The notes below the pieces were generated by a model. It saw only the letters and a list, made by a program, of their open reading frames with translations. It had not been told where the DNA came from and made no database searches. From assembly GCA_964034945.1 (NCBI GenBank), contig OZ035962.1, forward strand, positions 102,374,784 through 102,438,783: a stretch of DNA of 64,000 bases, given 5' to 3'. Source of the stretch: Chrysopilus asiliformis. Taxonomy: Eukaryota; Arthropoda; Insecta; Diptera; Rhagionidae. Positions 20,480 through 33,400 of this stretch are shown piece by piece (within the stretch, counting starts at the first letter, position 1; every line of letters begins with the position of its first letter). Position numbers and translations under genes: made by a program.

Positions 20480-22490
20480 AAAGGATATAAATGTTATTGC
20501 TACTAGTTTTAATAATTTTGACACTTGAATTATTTCAAACAGCATTGAAAAAGCTATTGTATTTAATCAGATTAAATGTCGATTTTTTTGTATTATTCAG
20601 TGATTTTTCAGATTTACGCATTAATAAATCATAAAATTTTTATTTGAATTCATCTCTACATTCTCCATATGAACTGCAATGATTAATTACAATTTTTTTC
20701 CACATATTTTTCCAACTATTTGAGTATGGAATATTGTGGTTAATTCAACGACCAAGCTTAGATATCATTGACCTGACATTTAAAAATTACGATTTAATAA
20801 AAAAAAATGCCCCACAATGAATCCAAATCTCAAGAGAAACAAAAGCGACTGTCATGCAGAAGAATTTAATAATAATTATACTTTAATTTACTGTCACTCG
20901 ATAAAAACTTTGATTCGAATGAAATCTGTGCCACCAAATGACTCTAGAATTTTATAAATAATAGCAAAGATATGAATTTAATTGCAGTGCATTCATTCGC
21001 ATGTCATAAGTTCAAGGTGTATTTCCCTTATTTGTCGGTTCGACTGCATCATATAGGATTTGCCCTCTAACATGCTAGTAAATTGGATTGATCAATTGTA
21101 AGTACTTGTTGTTGTTACCATGGATTCATGCTGGTGATTTTAACAATGAAAATTGTAAATGGATGATGGTAAAAAGTTTAACCTTCTTTGTGTATTTTGT
21201 CTTCACATGTCATGTTTACAAATGTAAGGAAGTAAGCCTTAAGACGCGCCAAACTCTTCGTGATCTCTTGAGACTTCATCTGAGAAAAAATGAATGGAAA
21301 AACGGAACACCGGCCTTGCAATACTTTTTCTACAATGAACTCCGTAATGGCCTTATCTTGGTAATATACACGGTATTCAAATGATACACATATGAGTATT
21401 TCGTACATCGAATTCACTACCATCATGGCCGAATTCCGAGAATCACATCATCATCAAAATCTAATGAGATCGGCAAAAATAGTTCGGCTAATTAAGGTAA
21501 GGTGAAGTCTACTCTAAAGGTACGTGGCGCATCGAACTTTTCAAATAAAAAAACATTTTTTTGCAAGAAAATAGACATAATAACAGTAAGATTATTATTA
21601 GAAAGAAAAAAAAAACTTAGCGTACACATTTATGATGTGGGCTAGTCAAGTGCAAGTAATCCATCTTCCATGCTATTGAATGTCGATTGATATTTGAGTT
21701 CGTAGCTATACTCAACTCATATATGGTCAAAGATTTGGATAGGCATATGTGAACACAAACATAATCAAATATATGAATTTCAATTTAAAGAATAATCGGA
21801 CAATAACATTAGAAAAATCAATTGGCCATGAGACAATGAAGTGATCTGACTCGTAAATGCTATCTATCCACCTTTGTAAGAAAAATATCTAATCGTCAAC
21901 AATTTATTTAATTTCGAACTAAACAAAAGTTTCTTTGGAAATCTATATTGAAGAAATCGCAAAGCAACAAATAAATATAATTTACAGTGCATTATTTATT
22001 GAATGAACTATGAAGATTTATTAGTTTTTGATTGGAAAATAAATTAAATCAGAATCAAAAGAGTTTCAATTTAATCTAATTTCTAGTTAAGGTTAAAATA
22101 TTTAATATTAAAACAGCGCTTAATTCAAATTTTTGGTAAACTTGACTTAATCTCAAGGATGTCCTTGTTGTAAGCTTTTGATATCTCCTTGGAAGCTAAG
22201 ACAAGAGTATGTACAGCACACGAATTTTCCTGATGTGTAAAAACGGGAAGATATTCATTGCCAATTAGTAAATCGGGCAAAGTGAATATAGTTTGAATTT
22301 TTTAACTGATGTTAATAATTTTCAAAAAGCCAATTTGTGGATCGAATATTAATTTAAGATCAACGGGAATAGACGAAAATAAGATCAAGGTTCTACTGAT
22401 CGAGAAACTTCGATTTATCGACATGTCGATGATGAATGGTGTTAAGAAAAAGGAAGATCTGAGAAGAAACCAGCTTCCGAAATGCACTTT
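20480..22490. other. Intergenic with weak coding-like segments
   Basis: Mostly AT-rich. Between about 21160 and 21495 composition is less AT-rich. A plus-strand frame from ATG at 21162 starts with a hydrophobic stretch (KSLTFFVYFVFTCHVY) and runs to 21384. A second piece ends AATTAAG|GTAAGG at about 21495. An opposing minus-strand frame (21178-21426) is also open. I cannot decide whether either is a gene. Confidence 0.3.
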
Positions 22491-22494
22491 TCTA

Positions 22495-23055
22495 TCGGGT
22501 CTTTCAATAGGGACATAACAATTTTATATTTAAATAACACACAGAATAATTGAGATATCGGGCTGAAATTTATTCCAGGTGTAGTGGACATGTTACATTT
22601 AAGTATGAAATTCGATGTCGTTCATATAGCCACCGCGAGCACGTTTGCTGATTGATTCTTTGGAGCCAATTTTCCACCACTCTTCCACACATATCGGCCG
22701 GAACGTTGGCAATTTCGCGTTCGATATTGTTCCTGAGCTCCTCTAAAGTTGTTGGCTTGTTGGCATAAACCAACGAATTAACATAACCCCATAAAAAGAA
22801 ATCCAACGGCGTTAAATCGCATGAGCGAGGTGGCCATTCGACCGGACCATTTCTCGAGATTACACGATTGCGACCACCGACTCAGAATTTCGGTAGTAAG
22901 TTTTAATAATTTCCAAACGTTGCTCGTTCGTGAACTTCACCATGATAAAAATGTAAACCTTGACTGACGTTTTAGCATTGCCAGATCATAAAAAAAGTTT
23001 TAGGGTGCGTTTTTATTAAAATACAAAATTGTTATGTCCTTATTGAAAGGCCCTT
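22495..23055 (-). mobile_element. Internally deleted mariner-family transposon
   Basis: Flanking TA dinucleotides (22493-22494, 23056-23057) and inverted repeats of about 40 bp (GGGTCTTTCAATAGGGACAT versus GGGCCTTTCAATAAGGACAT) delimit a 561-bp element. On the minus strand it keeps only the ends of its transposase gene. TA target sites and the C-terminal WGYVNSLVYANKP type sequence place it in the Tc1/mariner superfamily. Confidence 0.85.
22570..22943 (-). pseudogene. Mariner transposase remnant: N- and C-terminal ends only
   Basis: The start ATG at 22943 opens MVKFTNEQRLEIIKTYYRNS, the first helix-turn-helix region. Within about 30 codons the sequence jumps to the C-terminal part of the DDE domain and tail (DFFLWGYVNSLVYANKP, TLEELRNNIEREIANVP) ending at 22570. 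The middle of the protein, including most catalytic acidic residues, is deleted and the join is out of frame with a stop. It cannot encode an active transposase. Confidence 0.8.
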
Positions 23056-26000
23056 TACATTATCTTTTCCCAAACACTGTCAAAATCTCGACTTAAGAAA
23101 AATCTCAAGGCAAAAAAATATGGAGTAAGACAGGGAATTTCAAGCATGGGTTGTAGTTAAGATCTTGTACAAAATTAGGCAATACCCAATAGATTTAAAT
23201 TATCTGGACTGGAAATGGCAAACATCGACCTCTCTACGTCCAGCTCACCTATCCAACAAATTTAGAGGTGCATATATCGATTATAGCATTATCCCACTGT
23301 TTAGAAACCTTAATGTTAACTAAATTTTACCTCGATATATTTTCAAATATTTTTTTTAAAATTGGTGCACCAAAAAATTTCGTTTAGGTTATAAATAGGG
23401 TGACCATACGTCCCGGAATGGCCGGAACAGTCTGGGATTTGTATATGTTCCAGCGTATTAGAAACTAAATTTTCTTTCGGATATTATGCAATTCACCTCG
23501 AAACGCTAAGATCTTTGCCTGCGGCGCAGTTTTCCTTAAAAAAGACCTCCAGCGTATTTATCTTAAAAAATCGACTGCGGCGTTTTTCATTGAATCATCT
23601 TCAATAATGAGATGTTTGTTTCTAAAAGTTGTGTCTGTTGTTGTTGTATTCAAAAGCATAAAACTCCCATAATACTTTTTGTATAATCACAAACAAAAAA
23701 AAAACAATAATTGAAACAAGCCCTCTTCCTTCTGATCGGGCTTTTAAAATTTTCACGATTAATTTAGAGACATCCCACTTCCTTGTCACTTGGTCGCCCT
23801 CCCCTGCACAACAAAGGTGGTCTGTACCGGGTTCACGCAAAAAAAAAATGATATGATCACTCTTAAAGTTTCCCTAATAAAAAGCGATAACAAAATTGAA
23901 AACTCGTAAATTTTTCCAAAATCATCTGATTGATATTTCCCACTTAAAGATTACGTTATTAAAACATTACAAAGCCATTACGACACTAAATACTATTGGA
24001 AATATCCCAAAATAATGATTTATTATATCAATAAAATCATAAAGAAATGAAGCTTTATCAAAACACTGGATTTTCCAATCATTGTCATGAAAAGTTGTAA
24101 ACTTCTTAAGATCAAGTTAGTATAATCCAGTTAAATTACAAAATTGATAACAAGTTACGATATTGAGAATAATAGAAGCAATGTGTAAATTTCCTTATAA
24201 CCTAATTTGAAATTTTGGTGATTATAGCTTATCATTTGAAATATTACAGGAAAGGCAAATTTTTTTTAAAATAAATCAACAACATTATCTGAAAGTGTTT
24301 ATTTATATCGCATTTTTGAGTACAACATTGTTTCTTTTTATTGTGCAGCTAAAAGATAGATTTGATTTTTAAAAATCACTTATCGTCCGGATGTTGGATA
24401 GATTGGTATACTTACACTTTTTTTTAAATAAATTATAAATTTTTATTATTTTTTGCAGTCTTTAAAAATATTTGATCATAAATGAATATTTTTTTCAGTA
24501 AATCAATTATTTCGTCATATCAGAGATAGATTACATGAAGAAATGGAAAAACAAAAACACAAAATAATCTTTAATTTAATCTTGTGCCGAAACTTATACA
24601 TATTATGGTGTGAACATGAACTGAGGCAGTCATGATTTACTTAAGTGCCTTGTCAAAAATTCAAATGTACCTCAAAGGTAACCGCACATCAGCATTTTGA
24701 TATTAGCGAAAAATAAATTAATCTCGTTTACCTGCAGTAACTGAATTGTCACGGTGAATTTCCTATAAATGGAGATGTGGAATCGCGTGGTCGGATTGTA
24801 GGTGAAAAAGCTATCGAAATGCAGAAAAATTAAAGGTAAATAATAAATCGGTATGCTAAGAACGCGTTTGAGGTTTTTTCGCTTTCCATTATTTTCAAAG
24901 ATTCATTTTAAGGCAGCATCTTACGTGTGATAATGTTTGAACTTTACAACTAAGCGTATATGACTAGAATTCAACGTTTTATTAGGAATAAATTCATTTT
25001 TTCTATTTGGTTAAAATATTGGCCTCATATTTCTTTTTGTGTCTATCTAATGACTTAAGTTTGAGGATTCTGGAAAATATTTATTCCATTTACGAGAATT
25101 TCGGGAAAAAATTCTCGAGTCCAAACTCCAGTAGTGACTAAAAATGGGCCCAGTTCGAGATTTAACGAAGTCCTTTCATCCTTCCCCTTCACCCTTCCCC
25201 TTTCCCCTTTCCGTTTCCCCCTTTCTTCTTTCCAACGTACAATAACTTTTTATATCTTAGTGTTTCAAATACGATTTTAATTAAAACTGTATACCATCAA
25301 AATTAAATTTAAAGAATAATAAGAGCCGTTTGCACCAACAAAACTTATGTACAACTTAAATGATTTAAGTCCAAGAATTTCTACGGTTTAAGTAGGCTAA
25401 CCGAAACTTTATTTTTTAAGAATAGTATGTGCAAACGGGCCCTAATCTATTTTAATGTAAAAAAGTATTCTTAAAACCGGTGGCTTCTCAAATATTTTAT
25501 AAATTTCTTTAAAAAATCCAGATTTACATGTACGTGATTGATTTTTTATGTATAGAAAAATTATGTAAATTTCTATATACTTTTTGCCTTGATATTTTTT
25601 TCGATATCCTAAGAGTAAATTGTTTTTGTAAGCGTACGAAAGGACATTTTTCTGAAGGTAATTTGCGTGACAGATGTGGGTCCGTCGTCATTCATGTGAA
25701 ATTAATCAAAAAAGTTTTTTTTATTCAGTATTACAGAATGCTGTTCTGTTCGGACCGGAATTTTGAAAAAAAACCAGTTATGTGCAAAATGGCGTCCGTT
25801 TTAAAGTAAAGTATCGATTTTACACTAAAAATTGACCTGTTTTTTGGCGGTTAAAAAACCTTTTTTAAAAAAGCTCTCGTGCAGGGCTAGATAGACTAAT
25901 GAGTAATACCTATGCAAAAGTTCAAATAAAAACGGCTGAGTGGTTATAGGGTAATCGTTGTCACCGATTTTTAAAACGTGGTTTTCGGAAAATCGCAAAT

Positions 26001-26230
26001 AAAGTTTCAAATTATTTCGTAACTGTTCCAATCTCAGGCTGCACACACGACTTAAGAGTCTCATAACTTGAGCCATTTTCATTTGATCAACTTATTATAT
26101 TTTGAAAGATAAAAGTCGAAATGTTGTTCTTGAAGAATATGAGAAAAAAATAGATTTTGCCAAAGTTTGTAGTAGCCTTATAAAGTTTCATGAAAATCAG
26201 CCCAGCCGTTCCTGAAAAACAAACAAAATC
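23056..26230. other. Long gene-poor stretch
   Basis: No gene is supported. A possible MITE lies at 23397-23800 (listed separately). 25160-25230 is a C/T-rich run. 25870-26090 contains only short frames. Confidence 0.35.
23397..23800. mobile_element. Possible MITE with AGGGTGACCA ends
   Basis: AGGGTGACCATACGTCCCGG at the left and TTGGTCGCCCT at the right (complement AGGGCGACCAA) are imperfect inverted ends about 400 bp apart. GGGTGACCATACGTCCC is an end I associate with widespread cut-and-paste element families, but the exact superfamily is not certain. The arms diverge quickly. Confidence 0.4.
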
Positions 26231-26232
26231 TA

Positions 26233-26954
26233 AAAACATAACAAAAGCTACAATTGCCAATCTGGCAATTATTGAAAACCCGTATGGTGATATTCGTATC
26301 AAAATTCGAACAGTTGTACCAAAATTCCACTTTGAAGTCAAACTTTCCAATAAGATTTTTTTAAATTTATTGCAATCGGATTTTGATGTTTAATGCAGAA
26401 TCATATCCTAAATAACTTTTGTTCTTGTACTTTTTTGATAAGATGCACCGTTTTTGAGATATTCGCAAAAACGTTTTCGTTCGTATGGGGGTACCCCCCC
26501 CTAATGGTCCATTTTTGCCCATGAACGAACTTAGCCTCTCGTTTTACGAAAAATGGATCTACGCAAAATTTCACGTCTGTAGCTCAATCCGTGCGCCCGC
26601 AATCCGCGCCACAGACGGACGGACGGACAGACGGGCGGACAGACGGACGGACAGACGGACGGACAGACGGACGGACGGACGGACAGACGGACGGACGGAG
26701 GGACAGACGGACGGACGGACGGACGGACGGACGGACGGACGAACGGACGGACAGACGGACGGACGGACGGACGGACGGACAGACGGACAGACGGACGGAC
26801 AGACGGACGGACAGACGGACGGACACACAAAAATTAAATATTTTTATCATTCTAAACACACTGGTGTAATTCATTTTTGTGTGATGACGGGATCTTGGCG
26901 TTACAAACGGTAAGGCAAAGTTAATATACCCTTTGGTTTCACCATACGGGTATA
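26233..26954 (+). mobile_element. Mini-me-like element, copy C, with an expanded array
   Basis: Same ends and order as copies A and B. The (GACG/GACA)n array is the longest of this family here, about 210 bp (26616-26826). Long open frames on both strands across it (arginine/serine/valine/proline or threonine/aspartate-rich) are artefacts of the tetranucleotide repeat. Confidence 0.8.
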
Positions 26955-26959
26955 AACAC

Positions 26960-27567
26960 AATGAAAAATCATAATTTTTAATTTCTGCACAACAAATTTT
27001 ATTAACAAAATGTTGCTATCAAATTTTCCATGCTTCTATCAAGAATGAAGAATTTTTCAATTAAACAAATTTTATTCCATGCAAGTCTAACCTGCATGTT
27101 ATCGACACGTGGGATCTCACCTTTGCTGCAATTCACTTAAGTGAAGATCAGAATGGAGCGCGTGCATGACAATCTTCATTTTGTCCATGCATAAATATAC
27201 TATGGTATTCGAGGGATATTATAGCATCTTTCAAATTCAAACTCAATGCTTATTACATGGCTATAGTCGTATAATAACATAAACATAGTGATATTGCTGT
27301 ACACTCTCAATCTTTATTTTCTATATCTTATATTAAAGCAGTTTAATGCAATTATAGTTGTTGAGTAATGGATCCTAATGTGCTGCATATTTTCTACTTA
27401 CATGCATTATCTTCACTTTTATTCCTAGTTACTAATAATCGATCGTTTTTGTTATGGTATCACTTTTGAAACTATTATTTTACTTTATGGTAAAACAGGT
27501 GAACATAAATTTATCGGTTTCATTCAGAGTTTTTTTTTTAATTTCTGTTTCCGCTGAAAGAAGAAAG
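26960..27567. other. Left flank of the LTR retrotransposon
   Basis: AT-rich sequence. No gene or repeat that I can support. Confidence 0.35.
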
Positions 27568-27571
27568 CATT

Positions 27572-29865
27572 TGTTATGTGTCCATATGCTTTTTGGAGAG
27601 GATGCATAATCAGAAATTTGGGGCATGCTTTTCGTCATAGGACGATTGCCCCGAAGTCTGCCGGTAAGATCCTGACGGTGGCACTATCGCGTTAACCTGG
27701 CATTAGCTCGTCGGAGGTGTGGGTTTTGTCAGAATCCGACACGGGGGACACTAACAATACAAAAAAAAAGTGCCAATAACCAAAACATCTCAAAAAAATA
27801 AATAAATATGAAAATCAACTAAGAAGAAATCTTGTCTAAACAAAAAAAATCTGAGTTTGTAAGGGACTCTTAAAATGACGTCAGCCCTCCCATCTCGACT
27901 ACCTTTCGCCGTCGCCCCTCCGAACCATCAAAAAAAACTTAACCCATCATGGTGTTTTCACAAACTTCCATTTAGAACAATTCAAATATCAATTTCATCG
28001 AAGCGAGCCTAGCTCAAGTGAACCGTATCCAAGGAAAACAAATCTTCGAGCAAAACACAAAAAAATCAAACCTCAAAAAAAAAAATCAAATAATAGAATC
28101 GTTTTTAACTTAACCTATTTATAATTTTATTCTTTCAAAACTACTTTAAAAGAAGATACATACCAATTACGATTAATAATGAATTAAAATCAATTAATTC
28201 CTAAATCCTAATTTAGGCTATTTACAATACAACTCCCCTAAAACTACAAAATTTAAGAAAAACTAATCCGAAATAACAAAATATTCTTACAATTAGTCTA
28301 AATTCAATTAATATATATACTAATTAAAGTAGCCAAAAACAAAAAAAAAATTATCAAAACAACCAAAAAGAACAATAAAAAAAATAAAATAACTAAACAA
28401 ACAAAAATTTTATAAAAATCACAATCAAGATCACCAAGAACTTATTTTAAAGCCCCTTTTTGTAAATTTTAACCAATCTTATCCCACTGAGTATATTTAA
28501 GCTTTTAGCGTCGATCCAAATTCAATAGTTTTTCAACGTTTTTAAAACTTTTCTTTTAACTTTCTTTTAAGCTATTTTAATGCGTAGCTCGTGCAAAAAA
28601 AATAATTTTCTTGTTCAAAACAATAATATTAATAAATAACTCACTTGTTTCGCTGTTACTTTTATTACTTTTGCCTGTTTTTGTTTTTCTTGTTAACCAA
28701 AATTTTATATTACTCCGTCAGCAGTGTGCACACTCCTCGACGCTCTGTTCCTAATAATTTCGTAGCTAAAAAAAATGTTTAAAAAAGAAAATTATGCAAG
28801 AGCACTAAACACATAAAAGCATTTGTTAAAATTGGCTTCTACTTAAACTTTGAATTTGGTTATCCTAGCCCCGATTCGCTTAAATAGAGCTTTTACTAAA
28901 AAAATGTGATCAAATTCAATATGGCCGCTACTCGCTGGATCTGCCGGATGTTGATTCGAACACGAGGTGATTCCTTCTAACCAATACTCGTACAGCTTTC
29001 ACAATTTCCTATGCGCTTTTATCTGCGATCCTGGACGAGTGACCTTGGGAAAACCGCTCCGTATAACGCGCTCGTCTATGCAAGCTGCAAGGGAGTTCCC
29101 AAAAATGTGACGTCACAGACACAAGGATCGATGGAATTTATGTAGGACCAATTTAGCGATGATTTTCGGATTTAGGTTAAAATCGACGATGACGAGATAA
29201 TGCCGGAATACTGAGGTGATCGCTGATTGCTGTTTCAACAGCAAATCCTTACTTTAATTGCACGAAGTTTTCTTAGGGTGAATTTCTTCGGAAAAACTAT
29301 GCCAGCTAGTTTTCCTTTCAGGATGTCTCCGGTAAGAATCTTTTCTCAGTCGTCTTGACTAGAAACAAAACGATGCACAAAAAAATGATTCACCACGTTT
29401 TCACTTAAATTAAATATATTTTACCTTACTGTTGACGGTTTTTTCTATATAAATTTTAATTCTTGGTGCAACAACCAGCGAATCACTTTTTAAAAAAAAC
29501 TTTCCGGATTTCAAAAGAAACTCACGGTGCAAATTAAAGTAAAATTAGCGCCTTAGAAGCGACGACCGATGAAGTTAACTGGCAAATGAACTGCCTTATT
29601 GTTCAATTGATCCTACTCAGTGGTCAACAAAGCGAAACGGTTCTTAAATTTCTACAGATTTGTGGAGTTTGGCTTAGAGACATACTAGTGGTGTCCTTTT
29701 CTCTTGTTATAAGGATTCGCCTAGCAACTATCGGCCAAAAAAAAATAACAGCCAAACGAATTAAAATTTTAAAGCCAAGCGCAATTCTATAGCTTCGGCT
29801 CAAGGTAGGAGCCCCGAATGAAAAATATAAAATATTTAAGCAGGCTTTCCACTGGCGCCATAACA
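27572..29865 (-). repeat. 3' LTR of the retrotransposon
   Basis: This is the downstream LTR in element orientation. Ends TGTTATG and CATAACA form a 7-bp inverted repeat. It has the same length as the other LTR, and the only base difference I found by eye is at 27651. The small open frames in it are duplicated in the other LTR and look non-coding. Confidence 0.95.
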
Positions 29866-30497
29866 ACACAAGATCAGTTTCAAAATTCATTTTAAAAACT
29901 GATTTTGAAAAAGGCGGACAGGTACTGTGACCTTTAGAGCAGCTTTATCACCAACGTGGGGAATCCCACACTGAGAAAAGAGTTCTCATTATTTAGCCGG
30001 GCAAAACAAAAAAAAAATTGTCATTTGGTGACTTAAAATAACTTAACTAAAACAAAAAAAATAACGAAATTATACGTAATTAATTTAAATATCCTTTGCC
30101 TCATCTACAAGTTTACTTATCTAATACTACAATATTCAATTATCTAATACTAGAAGGTTCAATAAATTTCCTTATACGCTAATCTATACTATTATCAAAA
30201 TAAACTAAGTCTTTTCAAATGTATTTGTGATATATCAAAGAAAGTTTATTTGCTCATATTTACTACATGCTAATAAGATGAAAATTGCTCAAAAGTCAAA
30301 AACAAAAATTCTTATTCACTAAATCTACCTGAAATAATACATGTTACTGTCGATATGCCTACATTCTAATTCTGTTCACGATTCTTTTGTTTTCTTCTAT
30401 TAATACCAATTTAAAAAAAAAATGAGAAATTCCAATTAAGACATCAAAACTACGCCCCGGTACATATGTGAACAAATGCCTTAAGAGAATGTTGTTT

Positions 30498-33400
30498 CTA
30501 GATCCGCAAATTCTTAGCGTGATATACCCCTAGATTTTTGCCCCTTAAATCCTGTATTTCATAAAGGTTTTTGCCGATTTTTTTCGTTACCCGACATTTA
30601 GTGAATTTTTTTGCGAATTTCGCGTTAAAAGCTGCAGGTGCATTACTAAGGACGAAATTTCTTCTATAAATTTCCTGCCCAGGCTGGAAATATCTTTCTC
30701 GCGTACGAAGGTTGTATGTATTTGCACTTCTCTCCTGTGATTCCATTAAATTAGTTCTCAGATTTTCTCGGTTCAACTGAAGTTTGCTTGAGCGATCTAT
30801 CGCTTGAATTTCGCCATCAGCTAAAGCCCCAATTCTTCTTAAAAGTTCATACTCTGAGCCATGGCAAATCATCTTTAATCCAAGCAGTGCTTCATATGGA
30901 CTGGACCTAATGGTTTGATGAAAGGAACTTCTAATTGACGACATTATTTTGCCCAGATTTTTATCCCAATTGCGGTGTTGATCTCCAATATACGCTCTAA
31001 TGGCCGTAATTATTGATCGATTGAGCCTTTCAGACATGTTTGCTTGTGGGGAATACACAGCCGTTCGAATGTGTTTCACGCCGAAAGTTCTCAAAAAATC
31101 CTGAAATTCCTGAGAAATAAATTGCTTTCCGTTATCGGAAAAAACTTCCTCCGGGACACCAAATACACAAAATACTTCATTTCTCAAAAATTTTACCACG
31201 GCTTTAGTGGTAGCTTTAGCCATAGTTTTGATCAATGGAAATTTGGAGAAATGGTCCAGGACCAAAAATATAACTGTGTTACCTTCGCCAGATCTTGGGT
31301 AAGGACCCAAAAAGTCGATATAGAGCCTTTGGAACGGACGTTCAGGGACGTGAACGGAACCCATCGGTGGTCTCGTTGTGAAGTTAACAGCCTTTATCTC
31401 CTTACAAGTATTACACTCAGCAATGTATGACCTCACCTGAACACTCAGGTTGGGCCAATAAAATTTTTCCCTCAACCGATTTATGGTTTTAGCTATACCA
31501 CAGTGGGATGCGTGAGGTGGATCATGGGCTGCGGATATGAGACCTTGAGTTAATGATACTGGAACCCATAAACGCCATGCGGAATCCTCTTGTATAGGGT
31601 CCCCAGAATATGGCTCCATGCGCTTATAAACAAACCCATCTGACACAACCAGATCTGAGAATTTCTCGGTATTCTGCTCAATTGTCTTAATCAAATCAAG
31701 GTAGTCTTGCGTCTTGAATTGATCAGAATTTAAGTTGATTGTAATTTCGTTCTCGTCGCAATCTGTCGTGTAGGCGTCTATATTGGCTCGCGACAGGGCA
31801 TCCGGAACAATATTCTGGGAGCCTTTACGATGTTCGATCGAAAAATCAAACGATTGCAACTTGAGGCTCCACCTCGCGAGTCTCCCACTCAAATCACGCT
31901 GTGACATAAGCCATTTTAAGCTAGCGTGATCAGTAATCACCGTGAATGGTAGCCCTTCTACGTAAGGACGAAATTTTTTTATACTGATCACCGCCGCCAA
32001 ACATTCGAGCTCAGTGACCGAATAATTTCTTTGAGCGCTATTCAATTTCTGGGAAATGTAGGCTATTGGTCTTTCGTCGCCATTGTCATCCAGCTGACAC
32101 AATACGCCCCCTATCCCATCCCCAGAAGCATCACACATGATGTAAAACCTTTTACTAAAGTCAGGGTGGACGAGCACCGGTGCTGTCGACAAAGCTTCTT
32201 TTAGCTGATCGAAAGCTAGTTTGGCTTCTGGGGTAAATGTAAATTTCGTGGATTTTTTGATTGTGTCGGTGATAGGTGCCGCGATCGAAGCGAACCCTCG
32301 GATAAATCGGCGATACCACCCCGCCATTCCCATAAATCTTCGGACCTGCCTTGGAGATTTTGGAATTGGAAATTTCGCAATGGCCGAAACTTTTTCAGGG
32401 TCGGTCCGCAAACACCCACCACCCACAATGTACCCCAAGTATTTAATCTCTTTGAGACAGAATTCTGATTTACTCACATTTACCGTTAACCCTGCTTGTC
32501 GTAAACACTCTGCAACCCTGTCTAAGATATCGATCATACGTTCAAAGGTTGCTGCGATAACCAATAAATCGTCCAAGTAAACGAACACCCAATTTTTCAG
32601 TTCCTGCGGGATAACTCTATCCATAAGCCTGCATAGTCTTTGTGCCGCGTTACACAAGCCGAACGGCATAACGGTGTATTGGAAAAGGGGTTTTCCTGGA
32701 ACTGCGAACGCCGTTAGCTGTCTTGACTTTTCTTCCAACGGGATTTGCCAAAAGGCATCCTTCAAATCCACTTTGCACATGTAATGTGCATCTGGAAGAC
32801 GAGACAACAAACCCTCAATATGATGAATTGGATAAGCGTCCTTTTTAGTAACACTATTTAATTTTCGGGAGTCCAAACACAGTCTATTCTTTCCTGGTTT
32901 CCTTACCAGGACGACTGGTGAACTCCACGAACTTGTACTTTCTTCTATTACGCCTAAAGAGATCATCCTATCCAATTCATCATACATAAGTTTTTGAATG
33001 GCAGGTGACACTGGAAAATGGCGTTGTTTAATGGGCGCCGTGTCTCCGACGTCTATACTATGTGTTTCCAGCTGGGTTTTCCCTAACCCTAATTCCGTAA
33101 AGGAGGGAAGTTTAGCAATACTTGCTTGAAGTTTTGAACGCTGATCTTCAGTGAGATCTAATTGGTTGGAAGTAGACGGAGGTGTGTCTATACTATTTTC
33201 GCAATCCGGATTTGAATGAATATTTTCCAGTTCGGCAATTATATGAGGTGCGATTTGAAATATTCGCCAAAAATTTACACCCAAATAAAGTGTTTGGGAC
33301 AAATTTGGCACTAGAAATAATTCGATTTTTTTTGTAACATCCCCATAAGTCATTGGGACTTTAACCTTAGCTACTATGGACTGATCTTGCCCATCAGCTG

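Noticed and set aside
11160..26826. GACA/GACG arrays considered as CRISPR repeats
   Set aside because: Units are 4-8 bp with no unique spacers, in a eukaryotic context.
26485..26961. Open frames rich in Thr/Asp/Gly/Arg or Arg/Pro/Ser/Val on both strands
   Set aside because: Products of the (GACGGACA)n array inside mini-me copy C.
29586..29890. Small open frames within the LTR, duplicated at 38455-38735
   Set aside because: Duplicated only because LTRs are duplicated; opposing frames overlap and none resembles a known LTR-encoded protein.
29866..30497. Possible env-like third frame of the retrotransposon
   Set aside because: Only about 630 bp separate pol from the LTR and no signal peptide, transmembrane or long frame is present.
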